NCBI GenBank assembly: GCA_900472575.1
Contig: UCIV01000003.1
Location: forward strand, 124,001-188,000
DNA from: Hyphomicrobiales bacterium
GTDB lineage: Bacteria; Pseudomonadota; Alphaproteobacteria; Rhizobiales; Rhizobiaceae
Direction: 5' to 3'
DNA length: 64,000 bases
The notes below the pieces were generated by a model. That model was not told the origin of the DNA and searched no databases. It saw only the letters and a program-made list of their open reading frames with translations. The translations under genes were made by a program, and so were the position numbers. How positions within the stretch are numbered: position 1 is the stretch's first letter; the number at the start of each line of letters is the position of its first letter. Positions 15,999 to 24,562 of the stretch are shown piece by piece.

Positions 15999-16820
15999 TC
16001 AGTCCCAGGCAGGGACGGTCAGATCGCCAAAATGCTTCTTGAGGATGGCGCGGACCTCAGGCGAGTTCTGGTATGTCCTGACGAATTCCTGAACGCTTTT
16101 GTTGGCCTCATCTTCCTTTCGAACGAAGAAACGCAGGGCGTAGCGGGTCTGCACGCCGTCGAAGACGAGAGCCGAATTCGGATCGACACCGAACAGTCCC
16201 ATGCCGGACGGATATCCCTGGCCGAGATCGACATCATCGAGCGCACGCGGGATCTGCTGGTTCGGCAGTTCGATAATGTCCAGCTTCTTCGGGTTCTCGA
16301 CGATATCGGCCGGAATGGCTGCCGATGTCAGGCCATCCTTGAGCTTGATCAGGCCGATCGACTGCAGCAGTTCGAGTGCCCGGCCGCCGTTGACCGGATC
16401 GTCGGAGATCGCCACTTTCACGCCTTCCGGCAGTTCTTTGATCGACTTGTATTTCTTTGAATAGAGGCCGAGCTTGGTCAGTGTGCCGACGCCCACCGAG
16501 ACGAAATCGTAACCGGCCTTCTTGGCGTTCTGGTCGAGAAACGGCTGGTGCTGGAAATAGTTGACGTCGATCTCCTTCGATTTCAGCGCCTCGTTGGGAA
16601 CGACCCAATCGGTGAACTCGATGACCTCAACCTTCAATCCTTTTTCGGCGGCTTCCTTGGCGGCCTGATTGACCGCATCTGCCGAAAGCCCGGCATTTAT
16701 GCCGATCCTGATCGGGGCAAATTCTTCAGCCTGGGCAAATGTGGGGGAGGAAATGCCGGCCAGCAGGGTGAGGCCAAGCACGGACAGGATCGCGCTGCGG
16801 CGTCCGAAAGGGAGTTTCAT
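15999..16820 (-). CDS. NlpA/MetQ-family ABC substrate-binding protein (orphan)
   Basis: A 273-residue periplasmic binding protein of the MetQ/NlpA family. It has a signal peptide to about residue 32, then IRIGINAGLSADAVNQAAKE and the typical VNYFQHQPFLD and KVAISDDPVNGGRALELL. No lipobox Cys is visible, so it is soluble rather than a lipoprotein, unlike E. coli MetQ. The ATG at 16820 is used; the longer frame starts with TTG. No MetN or MetI partner is nearby, so it must share a transporter or act as a sensor. It follows the sulfurtransferase by 32 bases, suggesting a sulfur-compound operon. Confidence 0.85.
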   Translation of the reverse strand: MKLPFGRRSAILSVLGLTLLAGISSPTFAQAEEFAPIRIGINAGLSADAVNQAAKEAAEKGLKVEVIEFTDWVVPNEALKSKEIDVNYFQHQPFLDQNAKKAGYDFVSVGVGTLTKLGLYSKKYKSIKELPEGVKVAISDDPVNGGRALELLQSIGLIKLKDGLTSAAIPADIVENPKKLDIIELPNQQIPRALDDVDLGQGYPSGMGLFGVDPNSALVFDGVQTRYALRFFVRKEDEANKSVQEFVRTYQNSPEVRAILKKHFGDLTVPAWD

Positions 16821-16852
16821 GATCAAATTCTTTCCTGTTTTTGAAATGTCGT

Positions 16853-17731
16853 TCAGCCGGTGACGAGCAGACGATCAGGGTCCGAGGACCAGTCCAGCAG
16901 CGAGCCGTCGTAGACAACGGAGCGCGCGCCTGCGCCGCTCAGCGTGCGGGCAAAAACGACGTTGCTGGCTGCGACGCCCGCGCCGCAATAGGCGATCAGC
17001 GGCGCATCTGGTTTCACACCTGCATCGGCAAATATCTTTTCGATCTGTTGTTGAGAGAGGTAGAGGCCGGCGTCGGGGTCGACGAGAGAAGATGTCGGGA
17101 CATTGACGCTGCCGGGAATGCGCCCCGGTCGACCATAGGCAATCGGTGCCTCGCCGCGGAAGGAGTCGGCGCCAAGGGCGTTGACCAGAGCCTCGTCTTC
17201 CGTGCGGGCGACCACCTCGTCGCTTGTGACGAAGAAACCGGGTCGATAGGTCCAGTCGAATGGCTTTGAAGCCGCGGAACGAGGCTTTGCCGTGCCGATT
17301 TCAATCGGCAGGCCGGCATTGGTCCATGCCTTCCAGCCACCATTCAGCACGGCGGCGTTTTCGAAACCGAAGGCGCGGAGCAGGAGCCAGACGCGTGCCG
17401 CCCAGCCGGGCTGGCCGGTGGAATAGAGGATGACGCGGCTTTCTGCTCCAACCCCGAGCCTGTTCAAGGCATTGCCGAATTGTTCGGTCGAGGGGAGGGT
17501 GAAAAGCAGGTGGTCGGACGGCGTGGAAAGGTCGCGCTCAAGATCGACGAATTGTGCGCCGGGGATATGGCCCGCTTCGAATGCCCCGCGGCCATCGGCG
17601 ACCGCAAAGCCGCTACCTCCATCCGTCGGGATGACTGTTGAGGTGCAATCAAGGATGACAACGTTCGGATCATCCAGTTGCGTGCTGATTTCCTCGACCG
17701 AAGCGAGGTTTCTTGGATTTTGATAAGTCAT
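16853..17731 (-). CDS. sseA: 3-mercaptopyruvate/thiosulfate sulfurtransferase (two rhodanese domains)
   Basis: A 292-residue tandem-rhodanese enzyme. The N-terminal inactive domain covers about 10-145 (GAFEAGHIPGAQFVDLERDL). The C-terminal catalytic domain covers about 165-285, with active Cys249 in YCGAGVAAS. The CG-x-G-V loop favours 3-mercaptopyruvate over thiosulfate. It transfers sulfane sulfur to thiols or cyanide in the cytoplasm. The MetQ-like gene lies 32 bases downstream on the same strand. No riboswitch was recognised in the upstream 110 bases. Confidence 0.92.
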   Translation of the reverse strand: MTYQNPRNLASVEEISTQLDDPNVVILDCTSTVIPTDGGSGFAVADGRGAFEAGHIPGAQFVDLERDLSTPSDHLLFTLPSTEQFGNALNRLGVGAESRVILYSTGQPGWAARVWLLLRAFGFENAAVLNGGWKAWTNAGLPIEIGTAKPRSAASKPFDWTYRPGFFVTSDEVVARTEDEALVNALGADSFRGEAPIAYGRPGRIPGSVNVPTSSLVDPDAGLYLSQQQIEKIFADAGVKPDAPLIAYCGAGVAASNVVFARTLSGAGARSVVYDGSLLDWSSDPDRLLVTG

Positions 17732-17842
17732 GACAATTCTTAGGTTTTTGCTGAAATCGTCATGAGTCTTACACAGCCGTTACGCGGCTGGCGGCAATGC
17801 GTGTTCCAAAAATCCGGGCGATCTTAGAAAAAGCGTTACAGT

Positions 17843-17878
17843 CCCTCTCGATCAGATTGATGCGGAGTGTCGAGAGGG
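17843..17878 (-). terminator. Hairpin after the BON gene
   Basis: 9-bp CCCTCTCGA/TCGAGAGGG stem with an 18-base loop, then a T-run about 10 bases later on the minus strand. Long loop, so moderate confidence. Confidence 0.4.
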
Positions 17879-17891
17879 CCTGTTGGCGATA

Positions 17892-18185
17892 TCAGATGCC
17901 GCGCTGAACCTGATCGAGGCCGGTCACTGCGATGTCATTCCTGACCTCGGTGACACCCTCGATACTACGAGCGATTTCCTCCGCGCGGGCAAGCTCTTCC
18001 TGTCTGAGGACGGAGCCTGAAAGCGTGATGGCCGTGCCGCTTGCGGTTACCATGACATCGCTTGCATCGATGCCGCCGGATGAGGCGAGGGCGTCGGAAA
18101 CGGTTGCTTCCAGCGTTGCCCGGCCGGGAAACTCAACCTCGATTTCCGGCGGCGCCTCGTAGAATTGCTGATGCTTAAAGACCAT
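17892..18185 (-). CDS. BON-domain protein (97 aa)
   Basis: A 97-residue protein whose residues 25-90 form one BON domain (LEATVSDALASSGGIDASDV, then VTASGTAITLSGSV and GVTEVRNDIAV), as in OsmY. No signal peptide is seen. BON proteins associate with membranes or phospholipids and are often osmotic or stress induced. GGGAGG precedes the ATG by 7 bases. It lies 67 bases downstream of the EcfG-promoted hybrid kinase on the same strand and may be cotranscribed with it. Confidence 0.88.
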   Translation of the reverse strand: MVFKHQQFYEAPPEIEVEFPGRATLEATVSDALASSGGIDASDVMVTASGTAITLSGSVLRQEELARAEEIARSIEGVTEVRNDIAVTGLDQVQRGI

Positions 18186-18252
18186 GTCGATGCCTCCCGT
18201 GTTGGAACGGGGAGACAACGCATGGCGTGGTGAATGGTTCAGCGTTGATTTG

Positions 18253-20199
18253 TCAGGCGCCGGTGCCTGTCACCGTGCCGATCATTTCGCTCAACTGCTG
18301 TTGCGAGAAAGGTTTGGGCAGTCGGGGCAGGTGGCTGCCACTGCCGTCGGGCAGTTCGGCATAACCGGTGGCAAGCACGACGGGCAGGCCCGGCCATTCT
18401 GTGGCGATCTCGGCGGCGAGTTGCGCGCCAGTCATTTTCGGCATGGAATGGTCGGTAATGACGAGATCGATGCGATTGTCTTCCTGCCTCAATGCCGACA
18501 GCGCCTCCGGGCCGCTATAGGCCTCGATCACCTGGTGGCCGAGATCTTCCAGCATCAGGGTCGTGTTCATCAGCACGAGCGCATCGTCGTCGACGGCAAG
18601 CACGATAAGCGGGCGATCGCCGAGCTTTTCGCCGTTGCCCGGGGCTTGCGCCTTTTCCTTGGGGCAATCCTCTTCATCAATCGTCGGCAGGAAGAGCGAC
18701 ACGGCGGTGCCTTCATGCCTGACGCTTTCGATCGAGAGCATGCCGCCCGATTGTTCCGTCAGTCCCTGAACCATCGACAATCCCAATCCTGTTCCCTTGC
18801 CGACACCCTTTGTCGTGAAGAAGGGGGTCGTCGCGCGCGCGACCGTCTCGGGATCCATGCCCTCGCCGGTATCGCGGACGCATATACGCAGATAGTCACC
18901 GCTGCGGAGTTTTCCACCCTCTTCGCCAATTTGGTGACGTTCTGCGCTGATCGTCACTGTTCCGCCTTCGCCCATCGCATCGCGGGCATTGACCACGAGA
19001 TTGAGCAGGGCGGTTTCGAGCTGCACGCCGTCGGTGAGGACATGTGGCAGGTTCGGTGGGAAGCGGGTTTCGATACGCATCGATGAACGCAGCGAGCGTT
19101 CGAGAAAGTCCATCATGCCGGCGACCAGCGACTGTACGTCGACCGGGCGCATGTTCAATTCCTGCCGGCGGGAAAAGGCGAGCATGCGCTGCGTCAGGGC
19201 CGCGCCGCGTTCCGCACCCTGAAGCGCATTGTCTATCAGCGGGCGAAGGGTCGGGTCGTCGGGCATGCGCTTGCGCAGGATTTCGAGACTGCCCATGATC
19301 GCCATCAGCAGGTTGTTGAAATCGTGGGCGATACCGCCGGTCAGCTGGCCGATCGCCTCCATCTTCTGCGCCTGAAACAGGTCTTCACGGGTCTTGGTCA
19401 GCGCCTTTTGCGCCTCGACCTTTTCCGTCACGTCGCGGGTGATCTTGGCAAAGCCGATCAGATTTCCGCTTTCATCACGGATGGCATCAATGACGACATG
19501 GGCCCAGAAAGTGGTACCGTCATTGCGTTGGCGCAGCCCCTCCCGCTCGACCCTGCCGACACGGCGGGCGATATCAAGATTGCGCTCGGGCTCACCCTTC
19601 CCCTGGTCCTCGTCGGTATAGAAGTGGGAAAAATGCCTGCCGATCGCTTCGTCAGCGGTATATCCCTTGATGCGCGCGGCGCCGGCATTCCAGTTGGTGA
19701 CGAAGCCATCGGGATCGAGCATGTAAAGTGCATAGTCGCTGACGCCGTTGACAAGCAGCTGGAATTTTTCCTCGCTGAGCCGCAGCTCCGCTTCCGCTTT
19801 CTTTCGCTCCGTCAGGTCACGCGTCACCTTGGCGAAACCCAGAAGGTGGCCATTACGGTCCCAGATCGGATCGATGATGGCATGAGCCCAGAAGCGGGTG
19901 CCGTCCTTGCGAATGCGCCAGCCTTCGCTTTCGTAATGACCGTGGGCTACCGCGGCTTCAATGGCTTGCTCCGGCAGACGGTCGAGGCGGTCCTCATTGG
20001 TGTAGAAGCGGGAGAAATGGTGGCCGAGGATTTCGGCCGCCTCATAACCCTTGAAACGCTGTGCGCCGGCATTCCAGCTTACGACATGGCCGGATGGATC
20101 GAGCATGTAGATGGCATAGTCCGAGATTGCATCCACCAGCAGCCGATAGCGCTCCTGGTCGAGCAGTGAAACGTCGTGACTTTCCATCATTGCATGCAT
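18253..20199 (-). CDS. PAS-PAS hybrid sensor histidine kinase with C-terminal receiver
   Basis: A 648-residue soluble hybrid kinase. Two PAS domains (about 18-130 and 143-256) are near-duplicates; both contain SDYAxYMLDPxG and WNAGAxRxKGY. HisKA follows with His292 in GGIAHDFNN, then an HATPase domain ([28 protein letters not shown]) and a receiver (about 525-645) with Asp in [11 protein letters not shown]. No membrane helices, so the signal is cytoplasmic, perhaps redox or light. The ATG at 20199 is chosen because it lies downstream of the EcfG promoter and follows a G-run; an ATG 12 codons further is possible. Its partner response regulator is unknown. Confidence 0.9.
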   Translation of the reverse strand: MHAMMESHDVSLLDQERYRLLVDAISDYAIYMLDPSGHVVSWNAGAQRFKGYEAAEILGHHFSRFYTNEDRLDRLPEQAIEAAVAHGHYESEGWRIRKDGTRFWAHAIIDPIWDRNGHLLGFAKVTRDLTERKKAEAELRLSEEKFQLLVNGVSDYALYMLDPDGFVTNWNAGAARIKGYTADEAIGRHFSHFYTDEDQGKGEPERNLDIARRVGRVEREGLRQRNDGTTFWAHVVIDAIRDESGNLIGFAKITRDVTEKVEAQKALTKTREDLFQAQKMEAIGQLTGGIAHDFNNLLMAIMGSLEILRKRMPDDPTLRPLIDNALQGAERGAALTQRMLAFSRRQELNMRPVDVQSLVAGMMDFLERSLRSSMRIETRFPPNLPHVLTDGVQLETALLNLVVNARDAMGEGGTVTISAERHQIGEEGGKLRSGDYLRICVRDTGEGMDPETVARATTPFFTTKGVGKGTGLGLSMVQGLTEQSGGMLSIESVRHEGTAVSLFLPTIDEEDCPKEKAQAPGNGEKLGDRPLIVLAVDDDALVLMNTTLMLEDLGHQVIEAYSGPEALSALRQEDNRIDLVITDHSMPKMTGAQLAAEIATEWPGLPVVLATGYAELPDGSGSHLPRLPKPFSQQQLSEMIGTVTGTGA

Positions 20200-20242
20200 G
20201 TACCCCCCCGAAGCCGCACTCTCTCGCGGCTGGGCGCTATCC

Positions 20243-20267
20243 AACGCACAAACCGAAATTTCGTTCC
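20243..20267 (-). promoter_or_regulatory. EcfG-type promoter of the hybrid kinase
   Basis: On the minus strand, GGAAC (20267-20263), 16-base spacer, CGTT (20246-20243): exact consensus; leader about 36 bases to the ATG at 20199. Confidence 0.75.
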
Positions 20268-20359
20268 CGCGGATTTTCTCAATTTACGCTGTATCTTGCT
20301 GATACCACTTTATCCGATAGCCTGCCAGAAAAACGGCCATTAACTTGAACAACTCATTA

Positions 20360-21496
20360 CTAAACGTTTCTTTGTACTGGCGGCGTCAATTCCCGTATCA
20401 GTTGCTGAAGGCTGCGCTGATCTGAAGCGCCCGTCTTATCGTAGACCGCGCCCAACTGGGATTTGACCGTTCCATCGGAGATGCCCTGCGCTTCGGCAAT
20501 CTGGTTGCGTGTCAGGCCTTCGGCGACATAGCCCACGACACGACGTTCGGCCGGGGTTAGTGCAAAAAGTGCCGCGACGGCTTCCAGTGCTGTCTGTGTC
20601 ACGGTTCCGGCGGCAGCTACGAAAATTGCGGCGGCGGCATTGCGCTCGTATCCACCGCCCTCTCGTCGGCGCTGGAGAGGCAGGACATGCGCAACTGCCG
20701 GCCTGTCGCTCGAGCCAAGCGGAACATCGATGCCGGCGGCACCGAGCCTGATCTCATCGCGCGCACCAAGCAAGACAGCGGTCGATAATGCGTTGCAGGC
20801 ATACTCATTCAGGCAGGTCAATTTGCCGGCATGGGCGCGCAGGACATGTTGTTCGCGCAGTCTTGCTTCAGCAGTCTCGTTGGCGAAAACGATCGACATG
20901 TCATCGGCAACGATGAAGACCGCATGGTCGAGCGCGTTGATCACTTGGCGAAGAACGGCGCTCTTATCCCGCTCGATCTCCAACATGTCATGGATCGTTA
21001 CCGCCCGCCTGATATGCGGGCCGAGCAAGCCCAGGAGGTTGAAGATTTCCGGATCCTTCGGTTGATATTTGACCGAAATGTTGATCGTGCCGACGCGTTG
21101 CGGGCGTTTCAGGATCGCCATGTCGATCGAGTTCAAAACGCCGTAGCGGGAATGGAAATTGCGATAGAGATCGCCGCGCTGCCAGACGTCTTCGCCGTCC
21201 GGGCCATAAAGTGCAAACATCCGCTCCAGCGTATCCGGTTCGTCGAGTTCCATCCGGTGCAGCAGATGGAAGAAGGGCACATCCTTCGCATATCGAATGA
21301 GGGTGCGTATGGCTTCCTCGTCATCGCAGGCGATTTGCGCAAGGCTTGCGGATCGGGTCTGCGTGTCAAAGACTGCAATGGTCGTCAGAAAGCCGTCAAT
21401 CCTTTCGTTGATCAGGCGCATGGCATTGGGCCACGACGCCTCGCTGGCAACGCAGTCGTAAATCGCGCCGATGATTTCAGACAGTTTCTGGTCCAT
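20360..21496 (-). CDS. LuxR-type HTH transcriptional regulator
   Basis: A 378-residue regulator. A long N-terminal part may include a PAS-like sensory fold (DHAVFIVADDMSIVFANETA near the middle). The C-terminal LuxR helix-turn-helix (about 310-370) reads FALTPAERRVVGYVAEGLTR, then NQIAEAQGISDGTVKSQL. There is no receiver aspartate region at the N-terminus, so it is not a standard two-component regulator. The ATG at 21496 is preceded by AGGA at 7 bases. The ligand and targets are unknown; it faces away from the exported-protein gene at 21678. Confidence 0.85.
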   Translation of the reverse strand: MDQKLSEIIGAIYDCVASEASWPNAMRLINERIDGFLTTIAVFDTQTRSASLAQIACDDEEAIRTLIRYAKDVPFFHLLHRMELDEPDTLERMFALYGPDGEDVWQRGDLYRNFHSRYGVLNSIDMAILKRPQRVGTINISVKYQPKDPEIFNLLGLLGPHIRRAVTIHDMLEIERDKSAVLRQVINALDHAVFIVADDMSIVFANETAEARLREQHVLRAHAGKLTCLNEYACNALSTAVLLGARDEIRLGAAGIDVPLGSSDRPAVAHVLPLQRRREGGGYERNAAAAIFVAAAGTVTQTALEAVAALFALTPAERRVVGYVAEGLTRNQIAEAQGISDGTVKSQLGAVYDKTGASDQRSLQQLIRELTPPVQRNV

Positions 21497-21677
21497 GCAA
21501 TGATCCTGCGCCTGCCGTGCCATGGCGGTCAATCTTGACAATCTGCAATTGTGATAATGTTTCGGAAAATATTGTTCATCCCCCGCACGGGAGATGCGTG
21601 GAGCGCCGTCTTTCCTAGAAATTGCGCCGGCCGGACGGGAGTTCCGGCATCAAGCACATTTTTTGGAGATGACACGC

Positions 21678-22229
21678 ATGACGCGAATAAAAACGTTGTT
21701 GGCAATGTTTCTCGTATCTGCCGCCTTGCCGGCGGTGGCTGTTGCGGGCGGCGGCCTGCCCGACAAGGTGCGGGAGGCAAATGCCCGGTTCAAGGATGTG
21801 AAACAGGCGGTGAAGGAAGGCTATTCGCCCATTCCCTGCACGAGTGGCGTGGATGGCGGGGCGATGGGCATTCATTATGTCAATGCGGACCTGATCAAGG
21901 ACGAGGCTATCGATCTCTCCAGGCCCGAGGCCGTGATGTACGAGCCGGACACGCATGGCCGTATGGAATTGGTGGCGGTGGAATATATCACGACCAAAGG
22001 TCCGGCCAATCTGGAGGGGCAGTTGTTCAGCCTGACCGGAGCGCCCAATCGATACGGACTGCCGGCTTTCTACGAGCTGCATGTCTGGGCCTGGCGCAAA
22101 AACCCCAAGGGCACGTTTGCCGACTTCAATCCGAATGTCAGCTGCGAGCACGCTCATGCCCAGGCAGAGACGCCCGGGCCGGCAAAAAGGCAGGCACTGC
22201 TGTCGACCGCTGCCGGTCACGTCCAGTAA
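21678..22229 (+). CDS. Exported protein of unknown function (183 aa)
   Basis: A 183-residue secreted protein with a signal peptide of about 23 residues (MTRIKTLLAMFLVSAALP...AVAG). The mature part has CTSGVDGGAMGIHYVN, then a dyad GRMELVAVEY, and ELHVWAWRKNPKGTFADFNP before a C-terminal CEHA. Similar short exported proteins occur in many proteobacteria, but I know no function. Conserved Cys and His residues near both ends could bind a metal or form a disulfide. GGAGA lies 8 bases upstream. The DUF4242 gene follows after 44 bases. Confidence 0.8.
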   Translation: MTRIKTLLAMFLVSAALPAVAVAGGGLPDKVREANARFKDVKQAVKEGYSPIPCTSGVDGGAMGIHYVNADLIKDEAIDLSRPEAVMYEPDTHGRMELVAVEYITTKGPANLEGQLFSLTGAPNRYGLPAFYELHVWAWRKNPKGTFADFNPNVSCEHAHAQAETPGPAKRQALLSTAAGHVQ

Positions 22230-22273
22230 TTGCGCCAGACAGGCGTCTCATTATTCCATCAAGGAGAATTCCT

Positions 22274-22546
22274 ATGCCTCAGTTCGTTATCGAGCGAAAC
22301 ATTCCTGGTCTTGGAGACATGGACCAGCAGACACTGAAGGAAATTTCGGCCAAGTCGAACGCGGTCGTCGATGGGCTGGGTGAGCCCTATACCTGGATCA
22401 CCAGCTATGTGACGGGCGACAAGATGTATTGCGTCCACGAGGCCGAAAGCGCCGAGGCGATCTATCGTCACGCCAGAGAGGGCGGGTTCCCTGCGGACCG
22501 CGTGACGGAGATCACCGGCCTCATCGGACCGCATTCGGGCCGGTGA
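22274..22546 (+). CDS. DUF4242 family protein (90 aa)
   Basis: A 90-residue protein beginning MPQFVIERNIPGLGDMDQQ, with a central YTWITSYVTGDKMYCVHEA and then IYRHAREGGFPADRVTEI. This is the ferredoxin-like DUF4242 pattern, whose members include a nickel-binding Streptomyces protein. AAGGAG precedes the ATG by 7 bases. It probably shares a transcript with the exported protein upstream. Function unknown. Confidence 0.85.
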   Translation: MPQFVIERNIPGLGDMDQQTLKEISAKSNAVVDGLGEPYTWITSYVTGDKMYCVHEAESAEAIYRHAREGGFPADRVTEITGLIGPHSGR

Positions 22547-22657
22547 GCGCGGTGGAGGGCGGCCGGCGAGGGGCCGCCCTCCACTTGTTCAACCCGACTT
22601 TCTCCTGCAGCCAGAGGTTTTGCCGCCTGCGCCAATGTTGACAGTTTTCCTTTTATG

Positions 22658-22697
22658 AATTACGACTGACGAAAATTAAAATTCGTCAGTCGTAATT
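22658..22697. promoter_or_regulatory. Palindromic operator in front of the tetR-RND operon
   Basis: Perfect inverted repeat with 16-bp arms (22658-22673 and 22682-22697, arm AATTACGACTGACGAA) around an 8-base AT-only centre, ending 11 bases before the TetR start codon. The size and position fit an autoregulatory TetR-family operator. Confidence 0.8.
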
Positions 22698-22708
22698 TGT
22701 GAGGGCTT

Positions 22709-23311
22709 ATGGATAGTGCCGACATGCAGGCCGAAGCCGTGCGTCAGGAAAACATCACCCGGATTCTCGATGCGGCCGAGCGGCTGTTCAAGCACTACGG
22801 TTATTCGAAGACGAATGTTGCCGACATCGCCAAGGATCTGGGGATGTCGCCGGCAAACATCTATCGGTTCTTCTCGTCCAAGTCTGAAATTCACCGGGCG
22901 CTGGCTGACAGGCTGTTGAATTCCGGCCGTGCGGTCGCGCTTGAAAATGCCGCGCGGCCTGTGAGTGCCGCAGAGCGAATACGCGACCATTTCCTGCAGC
23001 AGCACGCCATCACGGTGGAGACCCTGCTGCATGAGAACAAGGTGCACGAGATGGTAATCGTCGCCATTCAGGAGCAGTGGTCGGTGATCGAGGACCACAT
23101 CATGCAGATGCGCGCGATCGTTGCCGGCATCATCCGCGAGGGTATTGTCGCCGGTGAGTTTCGCGCTCAAGATGCAGACGCTGCCGCGGAATGTCTTCGT
23201 GATAGTACGGTGACCCTCTGTCACCCGCAAATCATCGCCGAATGCCTGATCGAGAACCGTCGCACGACGCCGGCCGATCTGGTCGATTTCGCCATCAGGG
23301 CGCTGAAATAG
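22709..23311 (+). CDS. TetR/AcrR-family repressor of the adjacent RND pump
   Basis: A 200-residue TetR-family protein. The N-terminal HTH (about 15-60) reads ILDAAERLFKHYGYSKTNVA, then DIAKDLGMSPANIYRFFSSK. The C-terminal helical ligand domain contains HENKVHEMVIVAIQEQW. The start at 22709 follows TGTGAGGGC and the large palindrome at 22658-22697, which it presumably binds. The RND adaptor starts 68 bases downstream in the same direction, so repressor and pump are likely one autoregulated operon. The inducer is unknown. Confidence 0.92.
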   Translation: MDSADMQAEAVRQENITRILDAAERLFKHYGYSKTNVADIAKDLGMSPANIYRFFSSKSEIHRALADRLLNSGRAVALENAARPVSAAERIRDHFLQQHAITVETLLHENKVHEMVIVAIQEQWSVIEDHIMQMRAIVAGIIREGIVAGEFRAQDADAAAECLRDSTVTLCHPQIIAECLIENRRTTPADLVDFAIRALK

Positions 23312-23379
23312 AAGCACCTCGAAATCAATAGCCGGTGTCTTGAGGGCACCTTCTTCAATCGCCACCGGGAGTGGGGGCC

Positions 23380-24534
23380 ATGTCCGTGATCCAAATTCGA
23401 CGTTCTTGCGTTTTTGCAAAAGGGCTGCTTGTCGCAGTCGCTCTCAGCGCCCTTACGGCCTGCTCGGAAGAGAAAAAGGTTGAGGCACCTGATCCCGTCC
23501 GGCCGGTGAAGGTCGTCGAGATCGGTGGACCGGAGATCGGCCGCAGCCTCGTCTATTCCGGTTCCGTACGTGCCCGCACCGAGATGAACCTCGGCTTTCG
23601 CGTTGCCGGCAAGATCACCGAGCGCCTTGTCGATGTGGGTGACAGGGTTGAGCCCGGCACCATTCTCGCAAGGCTTGATGCTGTCGATTACCAGCTTTCG
23701 GTCCGTCGCGCAGATGCCGATCTTACCTCGGCGCAGAAGCAGGTTGAGATTACCGGGCTTGCCCGCAAGCGCGCCGAAACGCTGGCGGAAAAGAGCGTGA
23801 CCTCGCAATCGCAGCTCGAACAGGCGCAACTTGCCGCCGATCAGGCGCAATCACAGCTGCAATCGGCTGAATCGGCGCTCGAAGAAGCGCAGAACCAGGT
23901 TGCCTATACCGAGCTGAAGGCAACGCAGAACGGCATCGTGACGACTGTCAGCGCTGATGTCGGCCAGGTTGTCAGCGCCGGAACGACGGTGGTTGCCGTT
24001 GCCGTCGATGGCGAGAAGGAAGTGCAGATTGCGGTGCCGGAAACGGATATCGTGCATTTCAAGCCGGGCAAGGCGGTCAAGGCCAGCTTCTGGTCGGCAA
24101 GGGATCTGGTGCTTGAGGGCAAGGTTCGCGAAGTTGCCGGCAGCGCCGATGCACAGTCCCGTACCTTTGCCGTCCGCGTCAGCCTTCCCGCCGACGACCG
24201 CGTGCTGATCGGCATGACGGCAACGATCGATGCGGTCGAGGACAATGTGGTGCCGACATTCGGCGTGCCGTTGGCCGCTCTTGCCCAGAAGGACGGCAAG
24301 CCGGTTGTCTGGATCGTCGAGCGCGACAAGGGAGAGGTCAGTTCACGGGCGGTCAAGGTCGCCGGCTATGGCGACAGTGTCGCCCGCATCTCGGAAGGGC
24401 TTGCCAAGGGTGACCTCGTGGTTTCGGCCGGTACGCAGTTCATGCGGGACGGGTTGAAGGTCAAGCTGCCGGAGACGGTTGCGTCACGCTTCGGCAGCGT
24501 CTCCAGCCAGTCCACTGCTTCGATACAGCCTTAA
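23380..24534 (+). CDS. RND efflux periplasmic adaptor (membrane fusion protein), lipoprotein
   Basis: A 384-residue HlyD/AcrA-type adaptor. The N-terminal lipobox LSALTACS makes it an inner-membrane-anchored lipoprotein. A barrel-sandwich/lipoyl half-motif occurs at GFRVAGKITERLVDVGDRVEPG, then a coiled-coil hairpin rich in Gln/Ala (about 95-165), the second lipoyl half (ATQNGIVTTVSADVGQVV), and beta-barrel and membrane-proximal domains. The ATG at 23380 follows GGGAG at 8 bases. It links the permease encoded 28 bases downstream to an outer-membrane channel that is not in this operon. Confidence 0.93.
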   Translation: MSVIQIRRSCVFAKGLLVAVALSALTACSEEKKVEAPDPVRPVKVVEIGGPEIGRSLVYSGSVRARTEMNLGFRVAGKITERLVDVGDRVEPGTILARLDAVDYQLSVRRADADLTSAQKQVEITGLARKRAETLAEKSVTSQSQLEQAQLAADQAQSQLQSAESALEEAQNQVAYTELKATQNGIVTTVSADVGQVVSAGTTVVAVAVDGEKEVQIAVPETDIVHFKPGKAVKASFWSARDLVLEGKVREVAGSADAQSRTFAVRVSLPADDRVLIGMTATIDAVEDNVVPTFGVPLAALAQKDGKPVVWIVERDKGEVSSRAVKVAGYGDSVARISEGLAKGDLVVSAGTQFMRDGLKVKLPETVASRFGSVSSQSTASIQP

Positions 24535-24562
24535 TCGCCCTGCGCTGAAAAGGACAACCCCA

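Noticed and set aside
17732..17842. Possible SAM-type riboswitch upstream of the sulfurtransferase/MetQ-like operon
   Set aside because: No pseudoknot or conserved core that I recognise, and little room for one.
18204..18230. GGAAC on the plus strand near the BON gene
   Set aside because: No NGTT at 16-17 bases and no plus-strand gene downstream.
20200..20244. Longer N-terminus for the first hybrid kinase starting at 20244
   Set aside because: That codon overlaps the -10 of the EcfG promoter and lies upstream of the predicted transcript start.
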